The notes: generated by a model not told the origin, from the letters alone. A stretch of 64,000 bases of DNA from Prochlorococcus sp. AG-442-M23 (GCA_003209655.1 QCPW01000005.1:62001-126000), one strand, 5' to 3'; positions 47,252-55,485 are shown, numbered from the stretch's first letter. A program made the numbers and translations.

Positions 47252-47434
47252 TTCAAATGCAAAGTACTACTGATGTAATTGATCGTGAAATAAAGAAGTG
47301 TGGCTTAAGCTTATTATTTTTCTCTAAGTTAACTTTAGGATCTTTAAAAAAGTAAAAAAAGAATTTAAATATAGATTACAAGCAAAAAAACAATCGCCAA
47401 GTTAACTCGTTATGAAGAGAAACATCTATCTATA

Positions 47435-48193
47435 TTAATAATATATAATTCTTCCAATAATTTCTCTAATCGCTGCTGAGCTTTTATTTAGACTAGTGGC
47501 ACTAGGTATCCATTTAAGTGGATTACGTAGTGATGAAATCATATTTCCATTACTTTTAAAATCTACAGGATAAGTTAAAACTTTCATTCCTTCTCTCTCA
47601 AAAACTTTTTTTGCTCTTTTCATATGGAACGCACTAGTTACCAAAATTATTCTCTTTTGATTTGCATTTCTATCATTAAATAGTAATTTTTTTATAGCTT
47701 TAGCTTCTTCAAATGTATTATAAACAGGATAAGTAGTAAAAAGATCTTTTCTAGGGATACCCATTGAAATTGCTTCTTCAATATAAACATTTCCTTCAGG
47801 AGGTAAATTTGATTTAAAAGGATTTACTCCTCCAGTAAATACCAATTTGTTCGATTTCTTTTCTTTATAAAGTTTTATCCCAGCAAAAAATCTATCTGGA
47901 TCTCCCCATTCAATTATTTTTGTTTTACCTGGGGGTAAATGTCTCCCACCACTTAATACCACGATGGCCTCTGCAGAATTAAGGGTGGAATAATTCAACC
48001 TTTTCCATGGGTATTCTAATAAATGCCATAAGGTATCAGATACAAACCCATTACTAAAAACAAATAAAAAAATAATTGCTGAATAAATAAACTTTATTTT
48101 TTTTCTAATAACAAAAGCAAGCAAAAGGAGCAGGATAATTCCTAATGGAGAAAAAATTAAAGGAAGCACTTTACTTAGTAAATATGTATTCAA
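47435..48193 (-). CDS. YdcF/SanA-like DUF218 membrane protein
   Basis: A 252-residue protein. Two N-terminal hydrophobic segments (LIFSPLGIILLLLLAFVI and FIYSAIIFLFVFSNGFV) precede the DUF218 domain: AIVVLSGGRHLPPGKTKI, LVFTGGVNP, then VTSAFHMKRAKKVFEREG. In related proteins this domain affects envelope properties such as vancomycin sensitivity and cell-wall synthesis at high temperature. Single gene, divergent from gloA. Confidence 0.88.
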   Translation of the reverse strand: MNTYLLSKVLPLIFSPLGIILLLLLAFVIRKKIKFIYSAIIFLFVFSNGFVSDTLWHLLEYPWKRLNYSTLNSAEAIVVLSGGRHLPPGKTKIIEWGDPDRFFAGIKLYKEKKSNKLVFTGGVNPFKSNLPPEGNVYIEEAISMGIPRKDLFTTYPVYNTFEEAKAIKKLLFNDRNANQKRIILVTSAFHMKRAKKVFEREGMKVLTYPVDFKSNGNMISSLRNPLKWIPSATSLNKSSAAIREIIGRIIYY

Positions 48194-48343
48194 CTTTTTA
48201 TCTATAAAAATCTATTTCAATTAATAATAATCAATTTTAAAAAATGTATTTTTTATATATTCAAATACAAATTATGAAAGTTCTTTTTGTTTTGGCAAAT
48301 GTTAATTAAATATTAGATAATTAATTTAGATTCATATTTTGAT

Positions 48344-48733
48344 ATGCGTATTCTTCATACAATGTTGAGAGTAGGGGATTTGGATAAATCTATAGATTTT
48401 TATGTAAATAGGTTAGGAATGAATTTAATTAGAAGAAAAGATTATCCTCATGGAGAATTCACTTTAGCTTTTGTAGGGTATGGTTCAGAGAAAGAAAATA
48501 CAGTAATTGAGTTAACCCATAATTGGAGTAAAAAATCAAATGACTATCAGCTTGGAGATAAATATGGTCATATTGCTATTGGTGTAAAAGATATTCATGA
48601 CATTTGTCAGGAGCTTGAAGATAACGGCTGTAATGTTACGACTAAACCAAAAACTATGAAAAATAGCACAACTATTTTGGCTTTTGTTGAAGATCCTGAT
48701 GGCTATAAGATAGAGCTAATAGAAAGAGATTAG
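48344..48733 (+). CDS. gloA: Lactoylglutathione lyase (glyoxalase I)
   Basis: A 129-residue metalloenzyme that converts the hemithioacetal of methylglyoxal and glutathione to lactoylglutathione. Metal ligands by position: H5 (ILHTMLRV), E56 (TVIELTHNW), H76 (KYGHIAIGV) and E124 (YKIELIER). One complete two-module domain of normal length. It is followed 2 bases later by a small gene on the same strand. Confidence 0.95.
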   Translation: MRILHTMLRVGDLDKSIDFYVNRLGMNLIRRKDYPHGEFTLAFVGYGSEKENTVIELTHNWSKKSNDYQLGDKYGHIAIGVKDIHDICQELEDNGCNVTTKPKTMKNSTTILAFVEDPDGYKIELIERD

Positions 48734-48735
48734 TT

Positions 48736-48888
48736 ATGGCAGTTTCAGAACTTAATAGAGACATACAGTATCAAATTTATAATCTTCTTAAGTCTTTGCA
48801 GCAAGCAGAGAAACTTAAAAATAAAGATATACGTATTTTGTTAGACAAAGTAGTTCGAAAGTATGGAGGAAAAGTAGTAAACAAGTAG
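48736..48888 (+). CDS. Small helical protein co-transcribed with gloA
   Basis: A 50-residue basic, helical protein (MAVSELNRDIQYQIYNLLKS, then LQQAEKLKNKDIRILLDKVV). No motif recognised. The start codon lies two bases after the gloA stop, so co-translation is likely. Unknown function. Confidence 0.6.
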   Translation: MAVSELNRDIQYQIYNLLKSLQQAEKLKNKDIRILLDKVVRKYGGKVVNK

Positions 48889-48913
48889 GTTTATTTTTAA
48901 TTAATTTTTTAAA

Positions 48914-49020
48914 AATTAATTGAGGTCAAACTTCAAGAGAAATATATTAATTACTCTTATTTTATTTTTTTCAATAAAAAATCATTCAGAAGTTTGTGTG
49001 TTTGGAGGGGTTCTATTTTC
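48914..49020. repeat. Non-coding block shared with 59898-60027
   Basis: AATTAATTGAGGTCAAACTTC at 48914-48934 matches 59898-59918 in 19 of 21 positions (given here by position; the core is TTGAGGYCAAACYTC). A second short match, TGGAGGGGTTC, follows 70-110 bases later in both places. Each block is downstream of a plus-strand small gene. Could be a remnant or a common UTR. Confidence 0.35.
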
Positions 49021-49142
49021 TAATTTTCTTTTTTTCTAACTTTAAGATCTAATGCAACAAAGACACTTGAAAATATAAGTTATACTTAAGAAAAATTATA
49101 ATTATAAAAGTATAAGGCTAAAAATTAACTAAAACTGATGAA

Positions 49143-49655
49143 ATGAGAATAAGTAAAGGTTATTGGGTTTGGGGACTATTCCCTTCTGGGGAGACAAAAA
49201 TTTTAAATGAAATAAAAGCTAAAGTTCAAAGTAAATTAAAAAGTCCTTTTTTTGAAACTCATATAACTCTTACAGGTCCTTACTCAAATATTAGTGAAAC
49301 TTTTTTAAGTAAATTAAAAACTTTTGTAGAAACTAGTTCCGAAGTTATGTTGTACGTTGATAAATATGATTTTAATCAAGAAATGTTCAAATCATTTTAT
49401 ATTTCAATTAAAAATTCAAGACATCTAAAAGAACTAAGAAAAAATATATACGAGTTAAATAAATTTGATTTGGAAAATAATTATTCGCCCCATATTAGTT
49501 TGTGTTATGGAAATCATAAAATAAAAGAAAAAAAAATATTGCTGTCAAAATTACCTAAAATAAATAAACCAATCAAAATGTCAAAAATTGTATTGGTTGA
49601 GGTAGATGAGGATATAAATCTTTGGAAAATATTAGAAAGTTTTGAATTAAATTAA
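49143..49655 (+). CDS. 2H-phosphoesterase (cyclic phosphodiesterase-like)
   Basis: A 170-residue protein with the two signature H-x-T/S motifs: H40-I-T in FETHITLTGPY and H117-I-S in YSPHISLCYGN, spaced as in LigT and CPDase enzymes that open 2',3'- or 1'',2''-cyclic phosphates in RNA or ADP-ribose derivatives. The start (MRISKGYWVWGLFPSGE) fits plant/cyanobacterial CPDase. Isolated gene in the accessory region. Confidence 0.8.
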   Translation: MRISKGYWVWGLFPSGETKILNEIKAKVQSKLKSPFFETHITLTGPYSNISETFLSKLKTFVETSSEVMLYVDKYDFNQEMFKSFYISIKNSRHLKELRKNIYELNKFDLENNYSPHISLCYGNHKIKEKKILLSKLPKINKPIKMSKIVLVEVDEDINLWKILESFELN

Positions 49656-49817
49656 TTTAATTTAAGGATAATGATAGTAAAAATAATTAAGATGGATTAG
49701 GCATTTTTAAAATTCCTATTTTTTACTCTGATCATTAATAGTTCTAGTGTTAAAAGTTATTAACCATGGTCAAACTTTGAATATTTGCTAGCTTTTAAAT
49801 AAGAGTTGGTATTCATT

Positions 49818-49964
49818 ATGTTTACAAATTATCTTCCTAGTGAGATGGTCACAGTTTTAGAGGTTACATCAATGTTTACAGTTCTATTTGGAATTATATT
49901 AGCTCTGTTGTTTACATCAGATCAGGCAAATAAAAAGAATCTTTATTTAAAGAAAGCTAAATAA
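49818..49964 (+). CDS. 48-residue membrane protein
   Basis: MFTNYLPSEMVTVLEVTSMF then TVLFGIILALLFTSDQANKK: a short amphipathic start, one helix and a basic tail. The ATG and coherent topology support a real gene. Unknown function, typical of the many single-helix proteins of this genus. Confidence 0.5.
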   Translation: MFTNYLPSEMVTVLEVTSMFTVLFGIILALLFTSDQANKKNLYLKKAK

Positions 49965-50233
49965 TTAATTACAGGGAAAAATAAGTTTTCTAAAATTTAT
50001 TTTTACTTTTTTGGGTGTTTTATTTTATTAGAGGAGACTGATCGCTATAATTCAAATTTACCAAGTAGATAATAACCTTTAATCAAGTGATCCTGGAAAA
50101 ACTAAATAAACTTAATGAAGTATAACTTTTTTAAGTTATAGTTATTATTTTTTTAATTTTGCCCAGTATTTCATAACAAATAAAGCAATATTTGTTTGCA
50201 TATTTAAAATAAACAAAAGGCAACTTTGACAAA

Positions 50234-50956
50234 ATGGCTACAAGAATAAATAAATATTTAAGTGAACTGGGTTACTGTTCTAGGAGAGTAGCAGATAAAT
50301 TAATTGAAGAAGGGAAGGTAACTATTAATGGAAAAATCACAGAAAAGGGTACCAAGGTAGAGAAGGGTGATCAGGTAGAAGTTGGAGGTAAAAGAATAAA
50401 AAAATCAACCAAACAAAAAGACATCTATCTAGTCTTTAATAAACCTGTTGGAATTGTTTGTACAACAGATAGAAGAGCAGATCCAAACAATATCATAGAT
50501 TTCATTAAATATCCTACAAGAATTTTTCCTATTGGAAGATTGGATAAGCTCAGTGAGGGATTAATATTTTTAACTAATGATGGAGATATCGTAAATAAAA
50601 TACTAAGAGCAAGAAATAATCATGAAAAAGAATACATCGTAAGCGTTAATCGTCTAATTAATAGAGACTTTATTCAAAACATGAGTAATGGAGTTCAAAT
50701 ATTAGATACCATAACTAAGAATTGTTTCGTAAAACAATTGGGGCCAAAAAAATTTAAAATCGTACTCACTCAAGGACTTAACCGTCAGATTAGAAGAATG
50801 TGTGAGTTTTTAGGCTACAAAGTACAATCATTAAAGCGTGTAAGAATTATGAATATTAAATTAGACGTGCCAACAGGAAAATATCGCGAATTTACCAAAG
50901 AAGAACTCTTAAAGTTAAATGGATTACTAGAAAATTCCTCAAAAACATTTGATTAA
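50234..50956 (+). CDS. rluF: 23S rRNA pseudouridine synthase RluF
   Basis: A 240-residue enzyme. N-terminal S4 RNA-binding domain (RINKYLSELGYCSRRVADKL), then the RsuA/RluE-type catalytic domain: VFNKPVGIVCTTD, catalytic Asp in IGRLDKLSEGLIFLTNDGD, KEYIVSVNR, and QGLNRQIRRMCEFLGYKV. The stretches GRLDK..GLIFLTN.GD and NKILRA.N.HEKEY are strikingly close to the enterobacterial RluF protein as I remember it, which modifies U2604 of 23S rRNA and tRNA-Tyr. This suggests acquisition from another phylum. Confidence 0.88.
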   Translation: MATRINKYLSELGYCSRRVADKLIEEGKVTINGKITEKGTKVEKGDQVEVGGKRIKKSTKQKDIYLVFNKPVGIVCTTDRRADPNNIIDFIKYPTRIFPIGRLDKLSEGLIFLTNDGDIVNKILRARNNHEKEYIVSVNRLINRDFIQNMSNGVQILDTITKNCFVKQLGPKKFKIVLTQGLNRQIRRMCEFLGYKVQSLKRVRIMNIKLDVPTGKYREFTKEELLKLNGLLENSSKTFD

Positions 50957-51023
50957 TAAAAATCTATTTTCCAGCTTACATAAGTTTAATTTTGATCGCT
51001 TTCGCGGCGAAAATAATTTAGCC

Positions 51024-51106
51024 AATAAAAAAATATAAGCTAGATAACCTCTTTGATAAGGATTATTTGAGTCGGGGCTATTAGTTATAACCTTCTACCT
51101 AATGCT
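51024..51106 (-). repeat. tRNA-Pro 3'-end unit, copy A (degenerate)
   Basis: AGTCGGGGC at 51070-51078 (reverse of the tRNA-Pro acceptor end) followed by degraded T-arm text; from TTATAACC onward 16 of 22 bases match copy E. Upstream on the plus strand AATAAAAAAATATAAGC resembles the AATAAAAAAGAG.. flank of copies B-D, so the repeat unit includes tRNA-downstream DNA. Confidence 0.65.
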
Positions 51107-51247
51107 TAAATGTAATAGTCCAAACTTTAAAGAAAACCATAAGAATTTAAATATGGCTTAATAAGTAGAAATTTAATGGAATATGATCTAGAGAAATAAT
51201 TAAGCTTCTAGTAATTCTCAAAAAACTTACCTCTATTTATGAAATAT

Positions 51248-52156
51248 TTAAAATATTTTGAAGTCTTTTAATCTTTTTTTTGTAATAACTTTAATTCCTC
51301 GTATAAGCCACTTTAGATAAATTTTTGAGAAATAAATAAAATTAGAAAATGTAAAGCTCATTGCAAATATACCATTCCTAGAAATGTAAAGAGGAGAAAA
51401 CATTTTTTCTGCTACTGGGTCAATAGGATTTGGGGATGTAATTTTCAAAGGTGTAGAAAATACATTAATTCTTTCTCGAACCTTTTTTGATAGATGGATT
51501 GATGGAATTGAATAAGAATATATTCTTTTTTCATGATTCTTGGAATAAAACTCAAAAGTAATATCTCTGTTGATTTTACTTGTGATGTTAGGTGATCTAC
51601 CATGAATTAACCTGCTATCAAATACAAGTAAATCTCCTTTTTTTACCTCACAATATTTTTTGTTATTAGCCAATTTTCTCTCAATATTTGGATTTATAAA
51701 ATGCGGTACGTTTTCTTCGTTTGCCCAAATGTGAGATTTCGGGAAAACGAATAAAGGGCCATTTTTTATGTTCACCTCGTTGCAATATAAAATTGCTCTA
51801 TAGTGCTTAGCTGAATAATTAATACAGTCATTATGTTCATTTAGCTTAGAGTTTATCAAAAATGATTCAGCCCAAATTTCACTTAACTGAAGATCTTCAG
51901 AGTTAATTGAAGAGTTCTCAGCAATTTTGTTTATTATTTCTAAAGCCATCTCGTAAAAATTTACAGTCAAAAAGGAGGAACCAGGATCTCCTATAAATTT
52001 CGCATAATTTCTTTTGGAATTATTATCTGTATAACCTGTTCTTGGGCTGAAATTTTTTAAACTTAGAAGATAATCAAATTCATTGTTAATAAGATCAATA
52101 TTTGATTTAGAAAATTCTTTAGTTATAAAATAACCTTCTTCATCTAAAGCTTTCAT
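51248..52156 (-). CDS. Phytanoyl-CoA dioxygenase (PhyH) family protein
   Basis: A 302-residue Fe(II)/2-oxoglutarate oxygenase. Iron triad: H108-N-D110 in NEHNDCINY and H185 in DSRLIHGRSPN; the 2-oxoglutarate arginine is probably R197 in NRDITFEFY. PLFVFPKSH and KKGDLLVFD are typical PhyH text. Members hydroxylate diverse small molecules; the substrate is unknown. It is the first gene of the module between tRNA-Pro copies A and B. Confidence 0.85.
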   Translation of the reverse strand: MKALDEEGYFITKEFSKSNIDLINNEFDYLLSLKNFSPRTGYTDNNSKRNYAKFIGDPGSSFLTVNFYEMALEIINKIAENSSINSEDLQLSEIWAESFLINSKLNEHNDCINYSAKHYRAILYCNEVNIKNGPLFVFPKSHIWANEENVPHFINPNIERKLANNKKYCEVKKGDLLVFDSRLIHGRSPNITSKINRDITFEFYSKNHEKRIYSYSIPSIHLSKKVRERINVFSTPLKITSPNPIDPVAEKMFSPLYISRNGIFAMSFTFSNFIYFSKIYLKWLIRGIKVITKKRLKDFKIF

Positions 52157-52325
52157 ATTTTTAAAATTGTTTTTTTAATAACTTCTATCATTAAAAGGTT
52201 AACTTTGAATCTTTAAATTATCAAATTTTCAAAAAATCTTAAAATTAATAAAAATCTATTGATTACTAGATTGAGATTTCATCAAGTATTAAAATATCTT
52301 AAGCTTGAATTGTATTTTTTTTATT

Positions 52326-52445
52326 TTAATCTTCTGGATCTTTATAAGATTCAATTTCAGCTTGAACTCTTCTCTTATAAATTTCTCTGATATACTCCAT
52401 TTGGCACTTCTCTTTGTTGAGAATAGTGATATTTTTTAAATTCAT
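52326..52445 (-). CDS. 39-residue basic peptide
   Basis: MNLKNITILNKEKCQMEYIR then EIYKRRVQAEIESYKDPED: charged, probably one helix. ATG start, 20 bases after the following listed gene's stop on the same strand. Function unknown; conservation across strains would decide whether it is real. Confidence 0.45.
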   Translation of the reverse strand: MNLKNITILNKEKCQMEYIREIYKRRVQAEIESYKDPED

Positions 52446-52465
52446 AACTAACTAGTTGTCACAGA

Positions 52466-52630
52466 TTAACTAAGAGAATCTAAATCTCTTCTGTGATGGA
52501 CTGTTTTTACATCATTGTTTGAGACTTTCTGTTCTTTCATTAAATCAGAAATAGTTGGATAATCTTTGCAATTATCAAGATCTTTTGCATTTTTATCCTG
52601 AATAGCGAATGGGGACCTTTTCAAGTTCAT
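52466..52630 (-). CDS. 54-residue soluble protein of unknown function
   Basis: MNLKRSPFAIQDKNAKDLDN then CKDYPTISDLMKEQKVSNND and HHRRDLDSLS at the end. Polar and without membrane segment. It starts 11 bases after the end of the next upstream gene (52642), suggesting an operon of three small genes. Confidence 0.5.
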   Translation of the reverse strand: MNLKRSPFAIQDKNAKDLDNCKDYPTISDLMKEQKVSNNDVKTVHHRRDLDSLS

Positions 52631-52641
52631 AAATAATTACC

Positions 52642-52827
52642 TCAAAATTTTTGTTGGATTTTGATTACTGAGCTGGGATGATCATGCACATAAGAGTTGA
52701 ATTCTCTTGCAAGCAACAGGCAATCGTAGGCATCGCGAGCATAGAAGCCAACTTGATGTGTATTATTGGATGAATCTTTGTAACTCAATACATATTTATT
52801 ACAAGATTTAATTGGTGTTGAAGACAT
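52642..52827 (-). CDS. Small conserved protein of unknown function
   Basis: A 61-residue protein (SCNKYVLSYKDSSNNTHQVG, then FYARDAYDCLLLAREFNSYV and HDHPSSVIKIQQKF). The alternating strand-helix-strand pattern suggests a compact alpha-beta fold. No family recognised. First gene of a small-gene operon. Confidence 0.55.
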   Translation of the reverse strand: MSSTPIKSCNKYVLSYKDSSNNTHQVGFYARDAYDCLLLAREFNSYVHDHPSSVIKIQQKF

Positions 52828-53154
52828 TTGAAAACTTGACCATTACCACTACGTTCTAACCAAATAAATTGAGCAATTGACTTATAAAAATGTACGGTTT
52901 GAGGTATAAACATATACGGATAGAGGACCAACAACTAAATCTGAAAATTGATAAAATGCATTAAGTTTTTGGAATAATTTAGATTAATAGTTTGTTCTTT
53001 ATTCTTTTTAACTTTGAGAAATTGACTTGCTACTATATGATGAAAAATTATTTTTTAATTTTTGCCTTACCCACCATATACTTTATTTATAAAAAAAATA
53101 TTATTTATTTATCTCACAATGTTCATAATAAACTTTTTAATATTTTTTTAAGTA
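52828..53154. other. Intergenic stretch, probably decayed coding DNA
   Basis: No open frame or RNA gene seen. Because it runs into a recognisable cupin fragment at 53155, part of it may be the eroded 5' part of that gene. Confidence 0.35.
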
Positions 53155-53259
53155 AAAATCGATGAACATTTCTTTAAAAACAAAGGAAATAAATTTGCTA
53201 CCCTTATGTATTTGAGGCATCTGCTTTAGGACTCCCTAAAACTATTAATAAATAAAACC
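53155..53259 (+). pseudogene. 3' fragment of a cupin gene, frameshifted copy of 60503-60803
   Basis: ATCGATGAACATTT, GGAAATAAATTTGC and TATGTATTTGAG..ATCTGCT..GGACT.CCT align with the end of the cupin gene at 60711-60800. The last 19 codons read CYPYVFEASALGLPKTINK, against AVLYVFESSAVGLPSTINK in the better copy. A one-base deletion near 53200 breaks the frame, and the 5' part is missing. Confidence 0.7.
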
Positions 53260-53323
53260 TCAATACTTTTATTATTGAAAGTCGATCTAGAATTAGAGTA
53301 ATTAAATCTTCTTTATATGAATT

Positions 53324-53533
53324 ATGGGAGAAGCCAAAAGAAGAAAAGAGTTAGGTTTTTCGCCCAGAGAAAAACCTATTGAGTTACCAAAATTTGATAA
53401 AGAGTCTGTACAAAAAAAAGTAAGGGCTGCATTATATAAATATCCAATTATCCCAATTCTTTTTTATGGGGCGGTAATATTAATCTTCGTTGGAGGCTTA
53501 GTTTATGTGGTTAAATTCTACAAATTGATTTGA
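53324..53533 (+). CDS. DUF2839-type small membrane protein
   Basis: A 69-residue protein: MGEAKRRKELGFSPREK start, basic linker, and one or two helices (YPIIPILFYGAVILIFVGGL). The MGEAKRRK opening is typical of cyanobacterial DUF2839. The function is unknown; thylakoid or plasma membrane location is likely. Confidence 0.7.
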   Translation: MGEAKRRKELGFSPREKPIELPKFDKESVQKKVRAALYKYPIIPILFYGAVILIFVGGLVYVVKFYKLI

Positions 53534-53748
53534 TTAGGGATGAAACATTTTCAAACTTCTTTTAAAAAGTCCTTTTTACCCTATTGAGCATTATTAATCT
53601 TTAAAAGTTTTTTTTTTGAGTTTTAATTCTTATTTTGGGAATCTAAATCCTTTTTATTTTGTTGCTTTCTGACAAAGCATTTATTACTATCCTTAATAAA
53701 AGGTTGGAAAGAAAGATTTTAAGAAAATGTCTATATAAATGAATTTAT

Positions 53749-53976
53749 TTATAGATTTTTTAAATCTTGCTCTATTTTCTTGAGTTTATTATTAAGTTCT
53801 GTTTTTTCCTTCAATAAAACTTTTTTCTTTAATCTAAGTTCTTTGTTAAATGGGGAATTAAAGTACTTTTGGTAAGCGAGAAAAAATACGGCCAAGGCTA
53901 CAACAATTCCTATCGCCCCAATAATAAGAATAGGCGAAGATGGAAAATCATAAAATGGTACAGAGAGTAAAAACAT
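53749..53976 (-). CDS. Membrane-anchored coiled-coil protein
   Basis: A 75-residue protein with one helix (PILIIGAIGIVVALAVFFLA) and a C-terminal coiled coil (RLKKKVLLKEKTELNNKLKK). Its ATG at 53976 is immediately adjacent to the hli stop at 53977, so it is the last gene of hli cluster 2, in the position of the 29-residue peptide in cluster 1. Confidence 0.6.
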   Translation of the reverse strand: MFLLSVPFYDFPSSPILIIGAIGIVVALAVFFLAYQKYFNSPFNKELRLKKKVLLKEKTELNNKLKKIEQDLKNL

Positions 53977-54105
53977 TTAAAAAATACCTGGAACTATCCA
54001 GCCAAATAAGCCATAATTTACAACTAATACAAATAAACCCATCATTGCCATTCTTCCGTTAGTTCTTTCGGCGTTTTGCCAATAAGTTAGTTTTGAATTT
54101 TCCAT
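53977..54105 (-). CDS. hli: High-light-inducible protein (Hlip), duplicate of 40275
   Basis: A 42-residue Hlip: MENSKLTYWQNAERTNGRMA then MMGLFVLVVNYGLFGWIVPG. It differs from the 40275 copy at only a few residues and lacks its five N-terminal residues. It contains the complete pigment-binding helix. Confidence 0.9.
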   Translation of the reverse strand: MENSKLTYWQNAERTNGRMAMMGLFVLVVNYGLFGWIVPGIF

Positions 54106-54136
54106 TTTTTTGTTCGGGGATAATTTTTGATAATTT

Positions 54137-54397
54137 TTAAACGAAACCAGGAATTATTTGTCCTGTTGTTAGATATGCACCAAAAGCTGCAATTAACCCA
54201 AGCATTGCGAATCTGCCATTAAGAGTTTCAGCTAAGACTTTTTCTTTTTCGATTGTTTTAACTTTTTTGTTTAAGCTTTTCATTTGATAAGAAGATGAAT
54301 AGATTGAATTTTCTTTTTGAAATTGTTTGGTTAAATAAGCAACTAGTATGGCCGTAAAAAACACAATTACAACTAGAAATACTAAAAGAGGACTCAT
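54137..54397 (-). CDS. hli: Fused transmembrane-Hlip protein
   Basis: An 86-residue protein started at ATG 54397, which shares its first base with the stop of the preceding hli (TAATG), a translational-coupling arrangement. Residues 1-25 form a membrane helix (LLVFLVVIVFFTAILVAYL), followed by a Ser/Lys linker and an Hlip domain (VKTIEKEKVLAETLNGRFAM, then TTGQIIPGFV). In cluster 1 the same two parts are separate genes (40598 and 40434). An internal ATG (MKSLNKK) could still yield the short Hlip. Confidence 0.75.
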   Translation of the reverse strand: MSPLLVFLVVIVFFTAILVAYLTKQFQKENSIYSSSYQMKSLNKKVKTIEKEKVLAETLNGRFAMLGLIAAFGAYLTTGQIIPGFV

Positions 54398-54606
54398 TAA
54401 AAAACACCAGGAATTATATGGCCTGTAGTTGCATAAGCTCCCATTAGTGCAACTAAACCAATCATGGCCCAACGACCATTAATTTTTTCTGCGTTTTGGG
54501 GATATCCATCGTAAGAAACAGATTGATCAACATAAGGGCGAGGTTCAGTTGGAAAGATATTTTGCCTTCCTCCTGATTCTGTAGTTATGTATGAAGAATT
54601 AGTCAT
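54397..54606 (-). CDS. hli: High-light-inducible protein with N-terminal extension, duplicate of 40742
   Basis: A 69-residue Hlip (TTESGGRQNIFPTEPRPYVD, QSVSYDGYPQNAEKINGRWA, then AMIGLVALMGAYATTGHIIP in part). Its closest relative in the window is 40742-40948, with which it shares its promoter pattern. First gene of cluster 2. Confidence 0.9.
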   Translation of the reverse strand: MTNSSYITTESGGRQNIFPTEPRPYVDQSVSYDGYPQNAEKINGRWAMIGLVALMGAYATTGHIIPGVF

Positions 54607-54628
54607 TAGTTAAATTTAATTATTAACT

Positions 54629-54657
54629 ATCGTAACATTATTATTAATAAATGTAAA
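54629..54657 (-). promoter_or_regulatory. Predicted promoter of hli cluster 2
   Basis: Minus strand TTTACA (plus 54652-54657) and TACGAT (54629-54634) separated by 17 bases, 23 bases before the ATG. It corresponds to the promoter of cluster 1; the flanking AATGTAAAGAAAA is also shared. Confidence 0.6.
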
Positions 54658-54819
54658 GAAAAAGAAGATAATTATGCTAATTCCAGCATTTAATAAGCAG
54701 TATTGATACATATACGTAACAAAATGAAATTATATTTTACGTTGAACTTAATAGTAAAAAGATCATTTAGATATAGAAAATCTGCCTCAGATTTGTATTG
54801 GATTGACCATAATTAATAC

Positions 54820-54969
54820 ATGACAGATCCTATTCTCTACTTATCAATGATTCTTGGGCTGGGAGGAGTTTTTGTATTGATTACCTCCTTCAATGATGAT
54901 GACGATGACAGTGGTAATGATGGCGAAAAGTATTTATTTAAACTCGAATATGTAAAGGCGGAAAGATAA
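54820..54969 (+). CDS. Small membrane protein with acidic patch
   Basis: A 49-residue protein: MTDPILYLSMILGLGGVFVL forms the helix, then an Asp run (DDDDDSGNDG) and a mixed tail (KYLFKLEYVKAER). ATG start. The acidic patch might bind cations. Opposite in strand to the hli genes around it. Confidence 0.5.
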   Translation: MTDPILYLSMILGLGGVFVLITSFNDDDDDSGNDGEKYLFKLEYVKAER

Positions 54970-55038
54970 CTTTACTAATTTCAATAGCTCCAACTTACTA
55001 TAAGTAACGAAAGACAAATTTCAAAATCAAGTGCAGCT

Positions 55039-55296
55039 TTACCCCTTTTTTTTTATCCAAATTTCCTCAGTTCTTCTCCAACCCTGAGCAATTAATTTTT
55101 CCCATTCTTCTCTAGCTTCTTCTCTCTTTAATTCTTCTCTAGTCGTCATAAGAGGTGGTTCTTTACCCCATGTAGATGTTACCTTTCCAGAATCAATAAA
55201 CATATAATTAAAAAATTGGTCCTTATTATTTGTATTCTCAATAAACCTTTTTACCCTTGATCTATTTGAATTAACCAACCAGTAAGATCTAGCCAT
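55039..55296 (-). CDS. DUF1651-type small protein, copy 2
   Basis: An 85-residue protein with the DUF1651 arrangement: SYWLVNSNRSRVKRF start, and LKREEAREEWEKLIAQGWRR near the end. Paralogue of 41245-41535. It lies 6 bases after the HWLQ-type gene, so they are co-transcribed. Confidence 0.7.
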   Translation of the reverse strand: MARSYWLVNSNRSRVKRFIENTNNKDQFFNYMFIDSGKVTSTWGKEPPLMTTREELKREEAREEWEKLIAQGWRRTEEIWIKKKG

Positions 55297-55302
55297 TTTT
55301 TT

Positions 55303-55485
55303 TTAAGGATAAAAGTGAACTTTATAACGCATTATGCAATTAATAAGAAGGTTATATCCATTGCAATTCCAGAATTTGAATGTTTTTACAGCGAAATGGT
55401 GAAAACTAGAATCATGGAAAAATGCCCAACCAAAAGAAATAGAAAATGCAGTTAAAACAAACGCAGCATGTTGAAGCCAATGCAT
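55303..55485 (-). CDS. Small membrane protein, 'HWLQ' family, copy 2
   Basis: At least 60 residues from ATG 55485: HWLQHAAFVLTAFSISFGWA helix then FFHDSSFHHFAVKTFKFWNC. The frame is open upstream to ATT 55530, directly after the preceding hli stop. Those extra 15 residues (SNSNFDNNNIDNSG) align with the Asn/Ser-rich N-terminus of the paralogue at 46197, so the true start may be that ATT. Confidence 0.6.
   Translation of the reverse strand: MHWLQHAAFVLTAFSISFGWAFFHDSSFHHFAVKTFKFWNCNGYNLLINCIMRYKVHFYP

Noticed and set aside
47257-47355. 32-residue plus-strand frame (MQSTTDVIDREIKK...)
   Set aside because: Very short, no recognisable features, and next to a possible tRNA remnant; it may be chance.
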